This document shows positions 45,587 through 53,629 of a stretch of DNA of 61,299 nt, one piece after another. The stretch is from the NCBI GenBank assembly GCA_934086145.1, contig CAKOHV010000008.1:1-61299 (forward strand), in the 5' to 3' direction. The DNA is from an uncultured Bacilli bacterium. GTDB taxonomy: Bacteria > Bacillota_I > Bacilli_A > RF39 > UBA660. Position 1 is the first letter of the stretch, and every line of letters starts with the position of its first letter. A program made the position numbers and the translations under genes. The notes under the pieces are model-generated. The model was not told where the DNA came from and did no database searches. It was given only the letters and a program-made list of their open reading frames with translations.

Positions 45587-45911
45587 CATTCTTGCCGTAA
45601 ACAACTTTTTCTAATTGACTTAAACGTCTTAGAAGATCAACATTACTAACGGTATTTCCTGTACTAGTACTTTCCGCAGCTTCAATGTTAGATTTAATTC
45701 TACGTAATTCACTTTTTAACTTATTATTTTCATCTGTTAAAAACTTTACTTCCTTCTTAAGACCATTAATAAGAGTAATAAATTCATTATAATCATTAAT
45801 AATTACATCTAAAAATTTATCCACTTCTTGTGGTCTGAAACCACGTGCATCTATTTTAAATTCTTTATCTAAAATATCTTGTGGAGTTAATGTAATTCGA
45901 TCATTATACAT
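45582..45911 (-). CDS. gpsB: GpsB-like DivIVA-family division protein
   Basis: 109-aa coiled-coil adaptor: the DivIVA/GpsB N-terminal domain (LTPQDILDKEFKIDARGFRPQEVDKFLD) with a membrane-binding loop, a central coiled coil, a Ser/Thr/Gly linker and a short C-terminal helix (VDLLRRLSQLEKVVYG). It coordinates PBP1 between division and elongation. Length and the two-part form fit GpsB, not the longer DivIVA. Immediately precedes rnpB and is divergent from recU-pbp1A, as in B. subtilis where gpsB, rnpB and ponA-recU are near each other. Confidence 0.93.
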   Translation of the reverse strand: MYNDRITLTPQDILDKEFKIDARGFRPQEVDKFLDVIINDYNEFITLINGLKKEVKFLTDENNKLKSELRRIKSNIEAAESTSTGNTVSNVDLLRRLSQLEKVVYGKNE

Positions 45912-45937
45912 AACAAATCACCCTTCTTATACCTAAC

Positions 45938-45967
45938 ATTATAAAACTATATCTAAATGTTTGTCAA
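45938..45967 (-). promoter_or_regulatory. gpsB promoter
   Basis: Minus-strand TTGACA (45967-45962), 18-base spacer, TATAAT (45943-45938): consensus sigma-A elements 27 bases upstream of the gpsB ATG. Confidence 0.75.
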
Positions 45968-46042
45968 GATATCCGCCTCAACCTCCACCTTGACTTCATC
46001 TAACATTTCAATCAATTCTTGGATAAAATAATCAACTTTCAT
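45953..46042 (-). CDS. Possible 29-aa acidic small protein
   Basis: ATG at 46042 with GAGGAAA 5-6 bases upstream, then 29 codons to a TAG. The peptide MKVDYFIQELIEMLDEVKV... is a strongly amphipathic acidic helix. It overlaps the -35 element of gpsB, so it would have to be transcribed from further upstream. No family known. It may be chance. Confidence 0.3.
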   Translation of the reverse strand: MKVDYFIQELIEMLDEVKVEVEADILTNI

Positions 46043-46191
46043 AAATTTCCTCATTTCCAAATTCATTATAATATATTTCCCGCTTTTTGGGGCAAAAACG
46101 ACAAAAATAGCCATAATTTTTATACGTAAAATAAAATTTTAAGACTATATTTTACCTTTCTAATATAGTATAATTATGAAAGGTGATTGTT

Positions 46192-46755
46192 GTGCAATAT
46201 CCTAATAACATAAAAAAAGAATATACAAAATATACCATATCCTATAGTAATCGTGGAATGGACTTAGAAAATCTCATTAATCAAAGTAATGACTATTACC
46301 TAGAAAAAGATCGTGCACTTATTTATAAGAAACCAACCCCTATTGGTGTTGTTGATGTTTCCTATAAAAATCACAAAAAAGTTATTGAAAAAGCTTATTT
46401 CAAAGAACAATCTACTCTAGATTATAATGGCTTATATCGCGGAAAATATATTGATTTTGATGCTAAGGAAACTTTAAATAAAACATCATTTCCCTTATCA
46501 AATATCCATGAGCATCAAATAAATCATATCCGAAATGTCATAAGACATAATGGAATTGCTTTTTTAATAATTAGAATGAATGGGATTGTTTATCTTTTTC
46601 CTGGGGAAAACCTAATCTACTATATAGATAATGAAAAAAGAAAATCAATCGCCTACCAATACATCCAAGAAAACTCTTGTATTATAAAAGAAGGATATCA
46701 ACCAACTTTAGATTATCTAAAAGCCGTTGATGAAGTATTTTTTAAAGGAGAATAA
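46192..46755 (+). CDS. recU: Holliday junction resolvase RecU
   Basis: Firmicutes resolvase that cuts four-way junctions in recombination and segregation. The nuclease core is visible: SNRGMDLE near the start, the catalytic Asp/Glu/Lys region GVVDVSYK...KAYFKEQSTLDYNGLYRGKYIDFDAKE, then the HEHQINH helix and a C-terminal IIRMNG...FPGENL segment. The start is GTG at 46192, with AAAGGTGAT 4-5 bases upstream; an earlier GTG lies in the ribosome site. About 187 aa. Three bases separate it from pbp1A, the ancestral recU-ponA pair. A TATAAT at 46169 is probably its -10. Confidence 0.95.
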   Translation: MQYPNNIKKEYTKYTISYSNRGMDLENLINQSNDYYLEKDRALIYKKPTPIGVVDVSYKNHKKVIEKAYFKEQSTLDYNGLYRGKYIDFDAKETLNKTSFPLSNIHEHQINHIRNVIRHNGIAFLIIRMNGIVYLFPGENLIYYIDNEKRKSIAYQYIQENSCIIKEGYQPTLDYLKAVDEVFFKGE

Positions 46756-46758
46756 AAG

Positions 46759-49395
46759 ATGGCCGAACCAAAAGACAAAAAAATAGTTACGGTAAAGAAA
46801 AAGACATCCGTAACTAATAAAGCACAAAATAGTGCTAAAAAAAATGCTGCTATCAAAGTAGAAAAAAAACAAACGCAAAAAGAAAATAAACCAAAGAAGA
46901 AAAAAAGTCATAAGATTTTAAATGCCGTTCTAATCCTAATCATGTTACTAGGAATCATTGCGACATCTGCAATCTTAGTTTTCTGTGGCTACATCGTCGT
47001 TTCCGCACCGGACTTTGATACTGACTTACTTTATAGTAAAGAAGCCTCTATCGTTTATGATAAAAATGGTAATGAATATGCCCGATTAGGTAGTGAACAA
47101 CGTGAATTAGTTTACTATGACGACTTACCACAAGTTCTTATTGATGCCATTGTTGCAACCGAAGATTCTAAATTTTTCCAACACAATGGTTTTGATATCG
47201 TCAGATTTGCCAAAGCGAGTCTTGGTCAATTAGCTGGACATTCTAATGCCGGTGGAGCATCAACCCTTACCATGCAAGTTGTTAAAAACACCTTCACTTC
47301 AACCGAATCACATGGTTGGCAAGGAATCGTTCGTAAGTTTACCGATATCTATATGTCAGTTTTCAAAATTGAAAAAAATTATACTAAAGAAGAAATTATT
47401 GAATTCTATGTTAATGCTCCATTCTTAGGAAGTGGAACCTATGGTGTTGAACAAGCTTGTCAAACTTACTTTAATAAATCAGTAAGAGACTTAACCCTTC
47501 CAGAAGCTGCCTTAATAGCTGGAATCTTCAATGCTCCTTCCCTATATAATCCATTTAATAGTATCGATTTAGCAACCAGACGTCGTGATACTGTTCTAAA
47601 CCTAATGGTTAGACATGGATATATAACCGAAGAACAAGCCGAAGATGCCAAAAATATTTCTGTTGAATCACTAATTCACAAAAAGACCAATGAAGGTTTA
47701 AATAAATATCAATCATTTATTGATACTGTTATTAGAGATATTGAAAAGAAAACTGAGCTTAATCCATATAAGACCCCAATGTTAATCTATACAACCTTAG
47801 ATCCTGATGTTCAAGATGTCTTAAATCAATTAAATTCTGGAGAATTAGGATACAAATGGGTTGATGATTATATTCAAATAGGTCTTGTTATCACTGATGT
47901 TAAAGATGGATCTATTACAGCAATAGATGGTGATCGTAACCAAGACCGTGTTCTAAGTTATAACCGTGCTACTCAAATGAAAACTCAACCAGGTTCAACA
48001 ATTAAACCAATCTTAGACTATGGACCATATCTTGAATATAATAATGGTTCACCTGGAACAATCTTCTATGATACCCCTATGACTTATTCAAATGGTCAAA
48101 AAATAGCCAACTCAGATCGTACATATAAAGGGGCAATGACAATGCGCCAAGCCCTTATTCAATCACGAAATATCCCTGCCGTTCAAGCATTCCAAGCCGT
48201 TGATAAAAACAAAATTGCTGAATTTAGTCATGCTTGTGGAATCAATTATGGCGATACCCTATACGAATCATATGCAATTGGTGGAGGTATGACTGTTAGT
48301 CCACTAGATATGGCGGCAGCTTACGGAACATTTGCCCGTGGCGGATATTATATTGAACCATATACCTATACTAAAATAATATTACAAGAAACTGATGAAG
48401 TTATTGAACACAAACCAGAAAAAGTTCAAGCAATGAGTAAAGAAACAGCTTACATGATTAACGATATGCTTGTTTCAGCAACCAAAGCTGGCGTTGGTGG
48501 AAACCTAAATGTCAGTGGTACAGATATTGGTTCTAAAACAGGTACAAGTACTTATGACTCTGCCGCTTTAAAAGCTAATAACGTTCCCGACAGTGCCTCA
48601 GCCGATAACTGGGTTGTAACTTACTCTCCAGACTACGTAATTTCCTTCTGGTATGGCTACGATCAACTAAGTCATGAACATTATACTGACTCTATCAAAG
48701 CTGCTATTCAAAGAAAGAAAATTTCAGCAGTCATAGGTAATAAAATATATAAAAAGAATTCTAAATTTACAAAACCTGATACCGTAATATCTTCAAAATA
48801 CGAAAAAGAAACTATTCCTACTGAACTTCCTAGTGAATACACTCCTGCTAACCTAATTGGTACTGATGTCTTCAAAAAAGGAACTGAACCAAGTAAAATT
48901 TCCACTCGTTTTGCTCAATTAAGCAATCCAACCAATGGAAAAAGTAGTGAATCTAATGGACTAATCACTCTAAGTTGGAGTCCTATCCAAACGCCTAATG
49001 CCATTAATCAATCATACTTACAAAGTTATTTTAAAGAAAATTATGGCAGCCAAGCTGAATCTTACCTAAACCAGCGACTCGAATATAACAATAACAATAT
49101 AGGTACCATAGGCTATCAAATATACTTAAAAACAGAAACTGGCGAACAAGCCCTCGGATACACCTCTGAAACCGAATATCGCTACCAAGTGCCGACAAGT
49201 GGTAATTACACTTTCATCATTAGATCAGCATATAGTATCTTTAAATCAAATATGAGTTCTGGCTTAATAATTGACGCAAAAAGTTCATCCAGCATCGGTA
49301 ATAATAACACACCTAATGATTCAACAACTGACGATAACAACACTCCAAATACTCCTACCGATAATAATTCTGGTGAACTGGAGGGGGCCCAGTAA
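46759..49395 (+). CDS. ponA: Class A penicillin-binding protein 1A, 3' end frameshifted
   Basis: Bifunctional peptidoglycan glycosyltransferase/transpeptidase. Lys-rich cytoplasmic tail (1-50), TM (about 52-76), GT51 domain (EDSKFFQHNGFD near 135), transpeptidase with STIK (413-416), SRN (about 469) and KTGTS (about 593), then an FN3-like segment and a Ser/Asn/Thr/Pro-rich linker. The frame ends abruptly at GELEGAQ, within a G5C3 stretch, while the next frame continues for nearly 100 residues with the same composition. The 878-aa product is therefore probably a truncated form of an about 975-aa protein. Catalysis should be unaffected. AAAGGAG precedes the ATG. Confidence 0.95.
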   Translation: MAEPKDKKIVTVKKKTSVTNKAQNSAKKNAAIKVEKKQTQKENKPKKKKSHKILNAVLILIMLLGIIATSAILVFCGYIVVSAPDFDTDLLYSKEASIVYDKNGNEYARLGSEQRELVYYDDLPQVLIDAIVATEDSKFFQHNGFDIVRFAKASLGQLAGHSNAGGASTLTMQVVKNTFTSTESHGWQGIVRKFTDIYMSVFKIEKNYTKEEIIEFYVNAPFLGSGTYGVEQACQTYFNKSVRDLTLPEAALIAGIFNAPSLYNPFNSIDLATRRRDTVLNLMVRHGYITEEQAEDAKNISVESLIHKKTNEGLNKYQSFIDTVIRDIEKKTELNPYKTPMLIYTTLDPDVQDVLNQLNSGELGYKWVDDYIQIGLVITDVKDGSITAIDGDRNQDRVLSYNRATQMKTQPGSTIKPILDYGPYLEYNNGSPGTIFYDTPMTYSNGQKIANSDRTYKGAMTMRQALIQSRNIPAVQAFQAVDKNKIAEFSHACGINYGDTLYESYAIGGGMTVSPLDMAAAYGTFARGGYYIEPYTYTKIILQETDEVIEHKPEKVQAMSKETAYMINDMLVSATKAGVGGNLNVSGTDIGSKTGTSTYDSAALKANNVPDSASADNWVVTYSPDYVISFWYGYDQLSHEHYTDSIKAAIQRKKISAVIGNKIYKKNSKFTKPDTVISSKYEKETIPTELPSEYTPANLIGTDVFKKGTEPSKISTRFAQLSNPTNGKSSESNGLITLSWSPIQTPNAINQSYLQSYFKENYGSQAESYLNQRLEYNNNNIGTIGYQIYLKTETGEQALGYTSETEYRYQVPTSGNYTFIIRSAYSIFKSNMSSGLIIDAKSSSSIGNNNTPNDSTTDDNNTPNTPTDNNSGELEGAQ

Positions 49396-49682
49396 CGCCT
49401 ACTAACGTCTGCCTTAATGGCAACGCTGATAATACTACAACCAAAAATTTTAAAAACATTTTCAATCTTAAAGCCTCTTTAAAAAATAATACAGGCCTTA
49501 AAGATGTAACTAATCAAACACAAATTACAACCAACATTCCAGAAATTCCCTTAAACAAAACTGGCACATATCTTTTAACAATCAAATTTCAATACAATAA
49601 TAAGATATCCCAAAAGACTTCAATTGTCTACGTTTGTTCTAATGGCTTAACCTGTAATGAAAAAAATACTGGCTGTAAATAA
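49396..49682 (+). pseudogene. Out-of-frame C-terminal tail of PBP1A
   Basis: Reading frame -1 relative to pbp1A is open from the GGAGGGGGCCC run to a TAA at 49682: PVTPTNVCLNGNADN ... NIPEIPLNKTGTYLLTIKFQ ... VCSNGLTCNEKNTGCK. The text is coherent, Asn/Thr-rich, and ends with four cysteines as in other exported proteins here. It has no start codon of its own and no ribosome site. Adding one G to the run would fuse it to PBP1A. Confidence 0.7.
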
Positions 49683-49713
49683 CAAAAAAGATTGCTTTAA
49701 AGCAATCTTTTTT
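49683..49713. terminator. Bidirectional terminator between pbp1A and nth
   Basis: AAAAAGATTGCTTT/AAAGCAATCTTTTT perfect inverted repeat with A and T runs; serves both convergent genes. Confidence 0.9.
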
Positions 49714-50335
49714 AAATCTTTCTTTTATCTCGACTACTACATTCATCATAGAACAAACAATTAGCACAATCCGGTTTTGCCGCCTTACAAATATAACGGC
49801 CAAACAAAACCAATTGATGATGAGTGCGACTCCATAAAGCCATTGGTACAACCTTCTGTAACTTCTTTTCAACAGTCAAGACGTTGTCCATCTTTTTAGC
49901 TATTTTTAACCTCTTACTAACCCTTAAAACATGCGTATCAACCGCAATTGTTGGAACATCAAATAAATTAGCTAAAACAACATTACAAGTCTTTCTCCCT
50001 ACTCCCGGTAAAGACTCCAAATACTCTCGATCATTAGGAACCACTCCATTATAATTTTCTACCAAACTTTTAGCAATTTCAATAATATATTTACTTTTCT
50101 TCGTATAAGAACCACAACTTCTAATTATCTTTTCGATATCGGTTCGATTAGCTTTTGCTAAACCATAAATATCATATTGACTAAATAAGACACTCGTTAC
50201 CTCATTAACTCGTTTATCTGTGCACTGTGCTGATAAAACTGTTGCAATTAATAACTCATAATCACGATAATAATTTAATTCACATCGGGCATCGGGAAAC
50301 ATCTTATCTAACTTTTCATTAAAATTACTTACCAT
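49712..50335 (-). CDS. nth: Endonuclease III
   Basis: Base-excision repair glycosylase/AP lyase for oxidised pyrimidines. HhH-GPD fold with LPGVGRKTCNVV (catalytic Lys) and VDTHVLRVS (catalytic Asp), and a 4Fe-4S cluster motif C-x6-C-x2-C-x5-C near the C-terminus. 207 aa, normal. The start overlaps the last base of the dnaD stop. The cca-dnaD-nth unit, convergent with recU-pbp1A, preserves the dnaD-nth-ponA-recU neighbourhood of B. subtilis. Confidence 0.96.
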   Translation of the reverse strand: MVSNFNEKLDKMFPDARCELNYYRDYELLIATVLSAQCTDKRVNEVTSVLFSQYDIYGLAKANRTDIEKIIRSCGSYTKKSKYIIEIAKSLVENYNGVVPNDREYLESLPGVGRKTCNVVLANLFDVPTIAVDTHVLRVSKRLKIAKKMDNVLTVEKKLQKVVPMALWSRTHHQLVLFGRYICKAAKPDCANCLFYDECSSRDKRKI

Positions 50336-51000
50336 TATTCATCCAACCAATCATAATCTAAAATATCTTGTTCTTTTTTCAAATTAGCTTTCGCCTGCGG
50401 TTTATCTTTCCCTTGATAACGATTCTTCAAATGATTATTAACATCATCCATCGTCTTAAAACCTTTCTTTTCCCATTCATAGATTATTTTATCAATATAA
50501 CGAAAATTACTAACCCCATTATAAACTGCTTCCCTTAAAGCCCCTAAAATCATCTCCTCGGAAGTTCCACTAACTAACCATCCATTAATCAACTCCAATT
50601 CCATCGAAGAAATGGTTCGGCCAAGTTCTCGTTCAAAGACTTTAAAAATATCCTCTTTTTGTTCTTTTTGCGCTTCATTACTTAATTCTTCTAATGCCAC
50701 ATCATAAACATTATTCAAATTAACAACTTCATTAAAACGGCGATCTGCTCCCTTTACTGAATCTAAAGATACTAAACCTTTTAAAGTCAACGAATTAAAA
50801 GCTTCCATCGCATCATTAACACTAATTCCCAAATTATTACTAATTAATTCAATTTCAAAATGATCACTAAAATCATTTTCTAAATAAATTAAAACTAAAA
50901 ACTCATTTAAACTAAGTTTCTTTTCATAAGCTATTTTGATTAAAAAATCACTAATAACAAATTTCTTAGAACGTAAAATTCTTTTTAAACTTTCCTTCAT
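50335..51000 (-). CDS. dnaD: DnaD-like replication initiation/restart protein
   Basis: Primosomal protein of Firmicutes. N-terminal winged helix (1-110; LSLNEFLVLIYLEND ... LISNNLGISVNDAMEAFNSL) and C-terminal DnaD/DnaB-II domain (FERELGRTISSMELELINGWL ... FRYIDKIIYEWEKKG, the YxxxILxxW-type motif). A basic tail follows. The start overlaps the end of cca by 35 bases, indicating tight coupling. 221 aa. Confidence 0.92.
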   Translation of the reverse strand: MKESLKRILRSKKFVISDFLIKIAYEKKLSLNEFLVLIYLENDFSDHFEIELISNNLGISVNDAMEAFNSLTLKGLVSLDSVKGADRRFNEVVNLNNVYDVALEELSNEAQKEQKEDIFKVFERELGRTISSMELELINGWLVSGTSEEMILGALREAVYNGVSNFRYIDKIIYEWEKKGFKTMDDVNNHLKNRYQGKDKPQAKANLKKEQDILDYDWLDE

Positions 51001-52096
51001 TCAACCACTTCTTTCCCTGAATTTCTAAATGCTTTTTCAATTGTTCATTGTCATTAATTAGTTGTCCATCTAAAATTAAGTCTTTTAAAATACTATATAC
51101 ATCTCCGATAGCTTTGGAAGGCTCAATATGTAAAATATCACATATTTCATCACTACTAATTTGAATATCCTTAATTGATTTAATTTCCATATTTTTATCC
51201 ATCTTAGCTATTTCTTCTTTACTAATTCCCATAATGGTTCCCGCAACACTACAAACATAAAGGCCATAATTAAATAAGGTCATTTTATCAATCTTTCCGG
51301 AAGCACACACTTTTTGGATATCTTTGATATGTTCTCTTTCCTCTTTTGAAAAAGGAAACTCTCTTAATAAAGTTAACTGACTATACATTCCACATAAATC
51401 AAAAACATAAACGATTTTAGTAAAGTCAATTCCGATAACTTCTAATAAGCCTAATCTTCTTAAGTAATCTAATCCCTTATTAACATTTTTATTAATTAAG
51501 ATTTTATCTAATTCTTCCTTTATTCTATTCCTTGAAAGATTAGCAACCAATTGTTTATTATTCTTAATAAAATCATATAAGTTTTGTTCTATTTTAAAAT
51601 TTAAACAAGTTGCTAATCTTATTGCCCTTAAAATTCGCAATGGATCTTCAGACATTTTTTTCTCAATGTCACCAACACATCTAATTATCTTGTCTTCAAT
51701 ATCTTGTTTTCCATCTAATAAATCAATTATCTGCCCACTACGACTCATACATAAAGTATTACAAGTAAAATCTCTTCGTTCTAAGTCCGTAACTAAATTA
51801 TTAACATATACAACTTCTAAGTTTCGACGATTACCTTCATACTTTATATCTTTACGATACGTTGTAAGATCTATTTTATAGCCTTTATAAAATAACTTAA
51901 CCGCTCCATAGTTTCCACTAACTGGTTGATAATCAGCTAAAATACTCATTAAGTCAACTACTTTAGCATTTGTACATATATCAACGTCGGTTGATGAAAT
52001 CTGAAGAAGAAAATCTCTCACATATCCTCCAACAACATAAGCTTCAAACCCATTACTTTCAATCAATTCTAATATTTCTGTAATTACTTTATCCAT
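50966..52096 (-). CDS. cca: CCA tRNA nucleotidyltransferase
   Basis: Class II nucleotidyltransferase that adds or repairs CCA at tRNA 3' ends. GGYVRDFLL and DVDICTNA (catalytic Asps in DxD-type), RRDFTCNTL, and the RRLGLLEVIG helical region. 376 aa without an HD domain. First gene of cca-dnaD-nth. In some bacteria separate A-adding or CC-adding enzymes exist; no other member is in this window to judge. Confidence 0.92.
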   Translation of the reverse strand: MDKVITEILELIESNGFEAYVVGGYVRDFLLQISSTDVDICTNAKVVDLMSILADYQPVSGNYGAVKLFYKGYKIDLTTYRKDIKYEGNRRNLEVVYVNNLVTDLERRDFTCNTLCMSRSGQIIDLLDGKQDIEDKIIRCVGDIEKKMSEDPLRILRAIRLATCLNFKIEQNLYDFIKNNKQLVANLSRNRIKEELDKILINKNVNKGLDYLRRLGLLEVIGIDFTKIVYVFDLCGMYSQLTLLREFPFSKEEREHIKDIQKVCASGKIDKMTLFNYGLYVCSVAGTIMGISKEEIAKMDKNMEIKSIKDIQISSDEICDILHIEPSKAIGDVYSILKDLILDGQLINDNEQLKKHLEIQGKKWLNEGKFKKNFTF

Positions 52097-52145
52097 TAAT
52101 ACATACCTCTTTTACATTATACCATACTAACTGATTACATATCCT

Positions 52146-52174
52146 AAAAAAAATAGTTTAATTTCTTAAACTAT
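52146..52174 (-). terminator. Terminator of the rlmN-prpC-prkC-rsgA-rpe operon
   Basis: ATAGTTTAA/TTAAACTAT stem, followed on the minus strand by eight T; overlaps the rpe stop. Confidence 0.8.
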
Positions 52175-52799
52175 CTATTCTTTCATTATAGTTCATACTC
52201 TTACAGACATAAGATCCACTAACTACCATATCTACTCCGGCATCTTTAGCTAGTTTTGCCGTTTCGGCATTAATGCCACCATCAATACTAATTATATAGT
52301 GATAATTATTCTCTTCTCTTATGTCTTTCAAAGTTTCAACTTTGTATAAAACATCTTCCATAAATTTTTGTCCACCCTTACCCGGTTTAACACTCATTAT
52401 CAGAACCTGATCAACATGATTTAATAACGGAATAATATGACTAACCTTGGTTTCGGGATTAATAGCTAAACCAACTTTCATATTGGTATGGCGAATCATA
52501 TTAATAACATCTATCGGACGACGATGTGATTCATAATGAAGCGTCAAATACTCGACATTTTTCATCTTAGCAAATTCTTTAACATACTTATTAGGTGAAC
52601 ACACCATCATATGAACATCTAATGGTTTTGTCGTCTTCTTAAACATCTTTTTTATTTCTGAAACTGTAAAATTAGCATTCTCAACAAAGATTCCATCCAT
52701 CATATCAACATGAATATAATCAGCATTTGATTCATCAATTTTTTTTATTGTTGTTTCTAAATCAAAATCACTTGTTATAAATGATACTCCTACTTTCAT
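52158..52799 (-). CDS. rpe: Ribulose-phosphate 3-epimerase
   Basis: Interconverts ribulose-5-P and xylulose-5-P in the pentose phosphate pathway. TIM barrel with HVDMMDGIFVENANF (metal His/Asp), VHMMV, SVKPGKGGQKF and SIDGGIN, all in family order. 213 aa. ATG overlaps the rsgA stop (ATGA). The same position follows rsgA in B. subtilis. Confidence 0.95.
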   Translation of the reverse strand: MKVGVSFITSDFDLETTIKKIDESNADYIHVDMMDGIFVENANFTVSEIKKMFKKTTKPLDVHMMVCSPNKYVKEFAKMKNVEYLTLHYESHRRPIDVINMIRHTNMKVGLAINPETKVSHIIPLLNHVDQVLIMSVKPGKGGQKFMEDVLYKVETLKDIREENNYHYIISIDGGINAETAKLAKDAGVDMVVSGSYVCKSMNYNERIDSLRN

Positions 52800-53629
52800 T
52801 TCTTTATTTCCTCCATAAATCTAAGATAATTATCATAGCGTGACTGTAATATTTTCTTTTCTTTCAAGGCTTCTTTGACTCCACAGTCAATTTCTTTAAA
52901 ATGCGCACAATCATTAAAACGACATTCATAATTTCCAAATTCTTTAAAAGCGTTTTTCAAGTCCTCAATTGTCATATCTTTTAAGTCAATGGCTGAAAAA
53001 CCTGGGGTATCAGCTATAAAACCTTCTCCTATTCCGAAAAGTTCCACATGACGAGTTGTATGCTTTCCTCTTCCTAAGGCCTCACTAATTTCATTAGTCG
53101 CAATATTTAAACCTTCTTCTAAAGAATTTAACAAACTACTCTTACCAGCCCCTGTTTGACCGGCTAAGACCACGATTTTATTTCGAACATATTTTTTTAT
53201 TTCATTTTTTTCCGTATTATAAAAGCACTTAATACCAATCATTTCATAATACTCTCTTAAATTTTCAATATCTTTTAAATCAACTTCATCTAACAAATCA
53301 AGTTTTGTAAAACAAATAACTGGTTCTATCTTATTAAAAGTTATTATGGCAATTAATTTATCCAACAAATTCAAATCTAAATTAGGTTTTCTAACACTAG
53401 TTACTACTAAAGCCATATCGACATTAGCCACTACTGGACGAGCTAACTCATTCTTTCTCGGTAGTATTTTAACGATAATGTTATTGTCCGTATCAACAAT
53501 AACATCATCGCCAACCATTGGTGTAATATTGTCTTTTCTAAACTTTCCCCGAGCATGACAACCATATAACTGTTCTTCTATTTTAACGGTATATAAGTTA
53601 CTAATAACTCTAATTACTTTCCCATTCAT
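52796..53629 (-). CDS. rsgA: Ribosome small subunit-dependent GTPase RsgA
   Basis: Late 30S assembly GTPase. OB fold (1-65), circularly permuted GTPase (G4 TKLD before G1 GQTGAGKSS and G3 DTPGF), and a C-terminal zinc finger (C-x5-C-x-H ... C). 277 aa. Starts directly behind the prkC stop (TAG-ATG), so it is co-translated. Known to be a PrkC-linked phosphorylation target in B. subtilis. Confidence 0.96.
   Translation of the reverse strand: MNGKVIRVISNLYTVKIEEQLYGCHARGKFRKDNITPMVGDDVIVDTDNNIIVKILPRKNELARPVVANVDMALVVTSVRKPNLDLNLLDKLIAIITFNKIEPVICFTKLDLLDEVDLKDIENLREYYEMIGIKCFYNTEKNEIKKYVRNKIVVLAGQTGAGKSSLLNSLEEGLNIATNEISEALGRGKHTTRHVELFGIGEGFIADTPGFSAIDLKDMTIEDLKNAFKEFGNYECRFNDCAHFKEIDCGVKEALKEKKILQSRYDNYLRFMEEIKK

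Noticed and set aside
49639..49872. Minus-strand open frame across the pbp1A-nth terminator
   Set aside because: It overlaps nth and runs through the bidirectional terminator; nth with its Fe-S motif is clearly the real gene.
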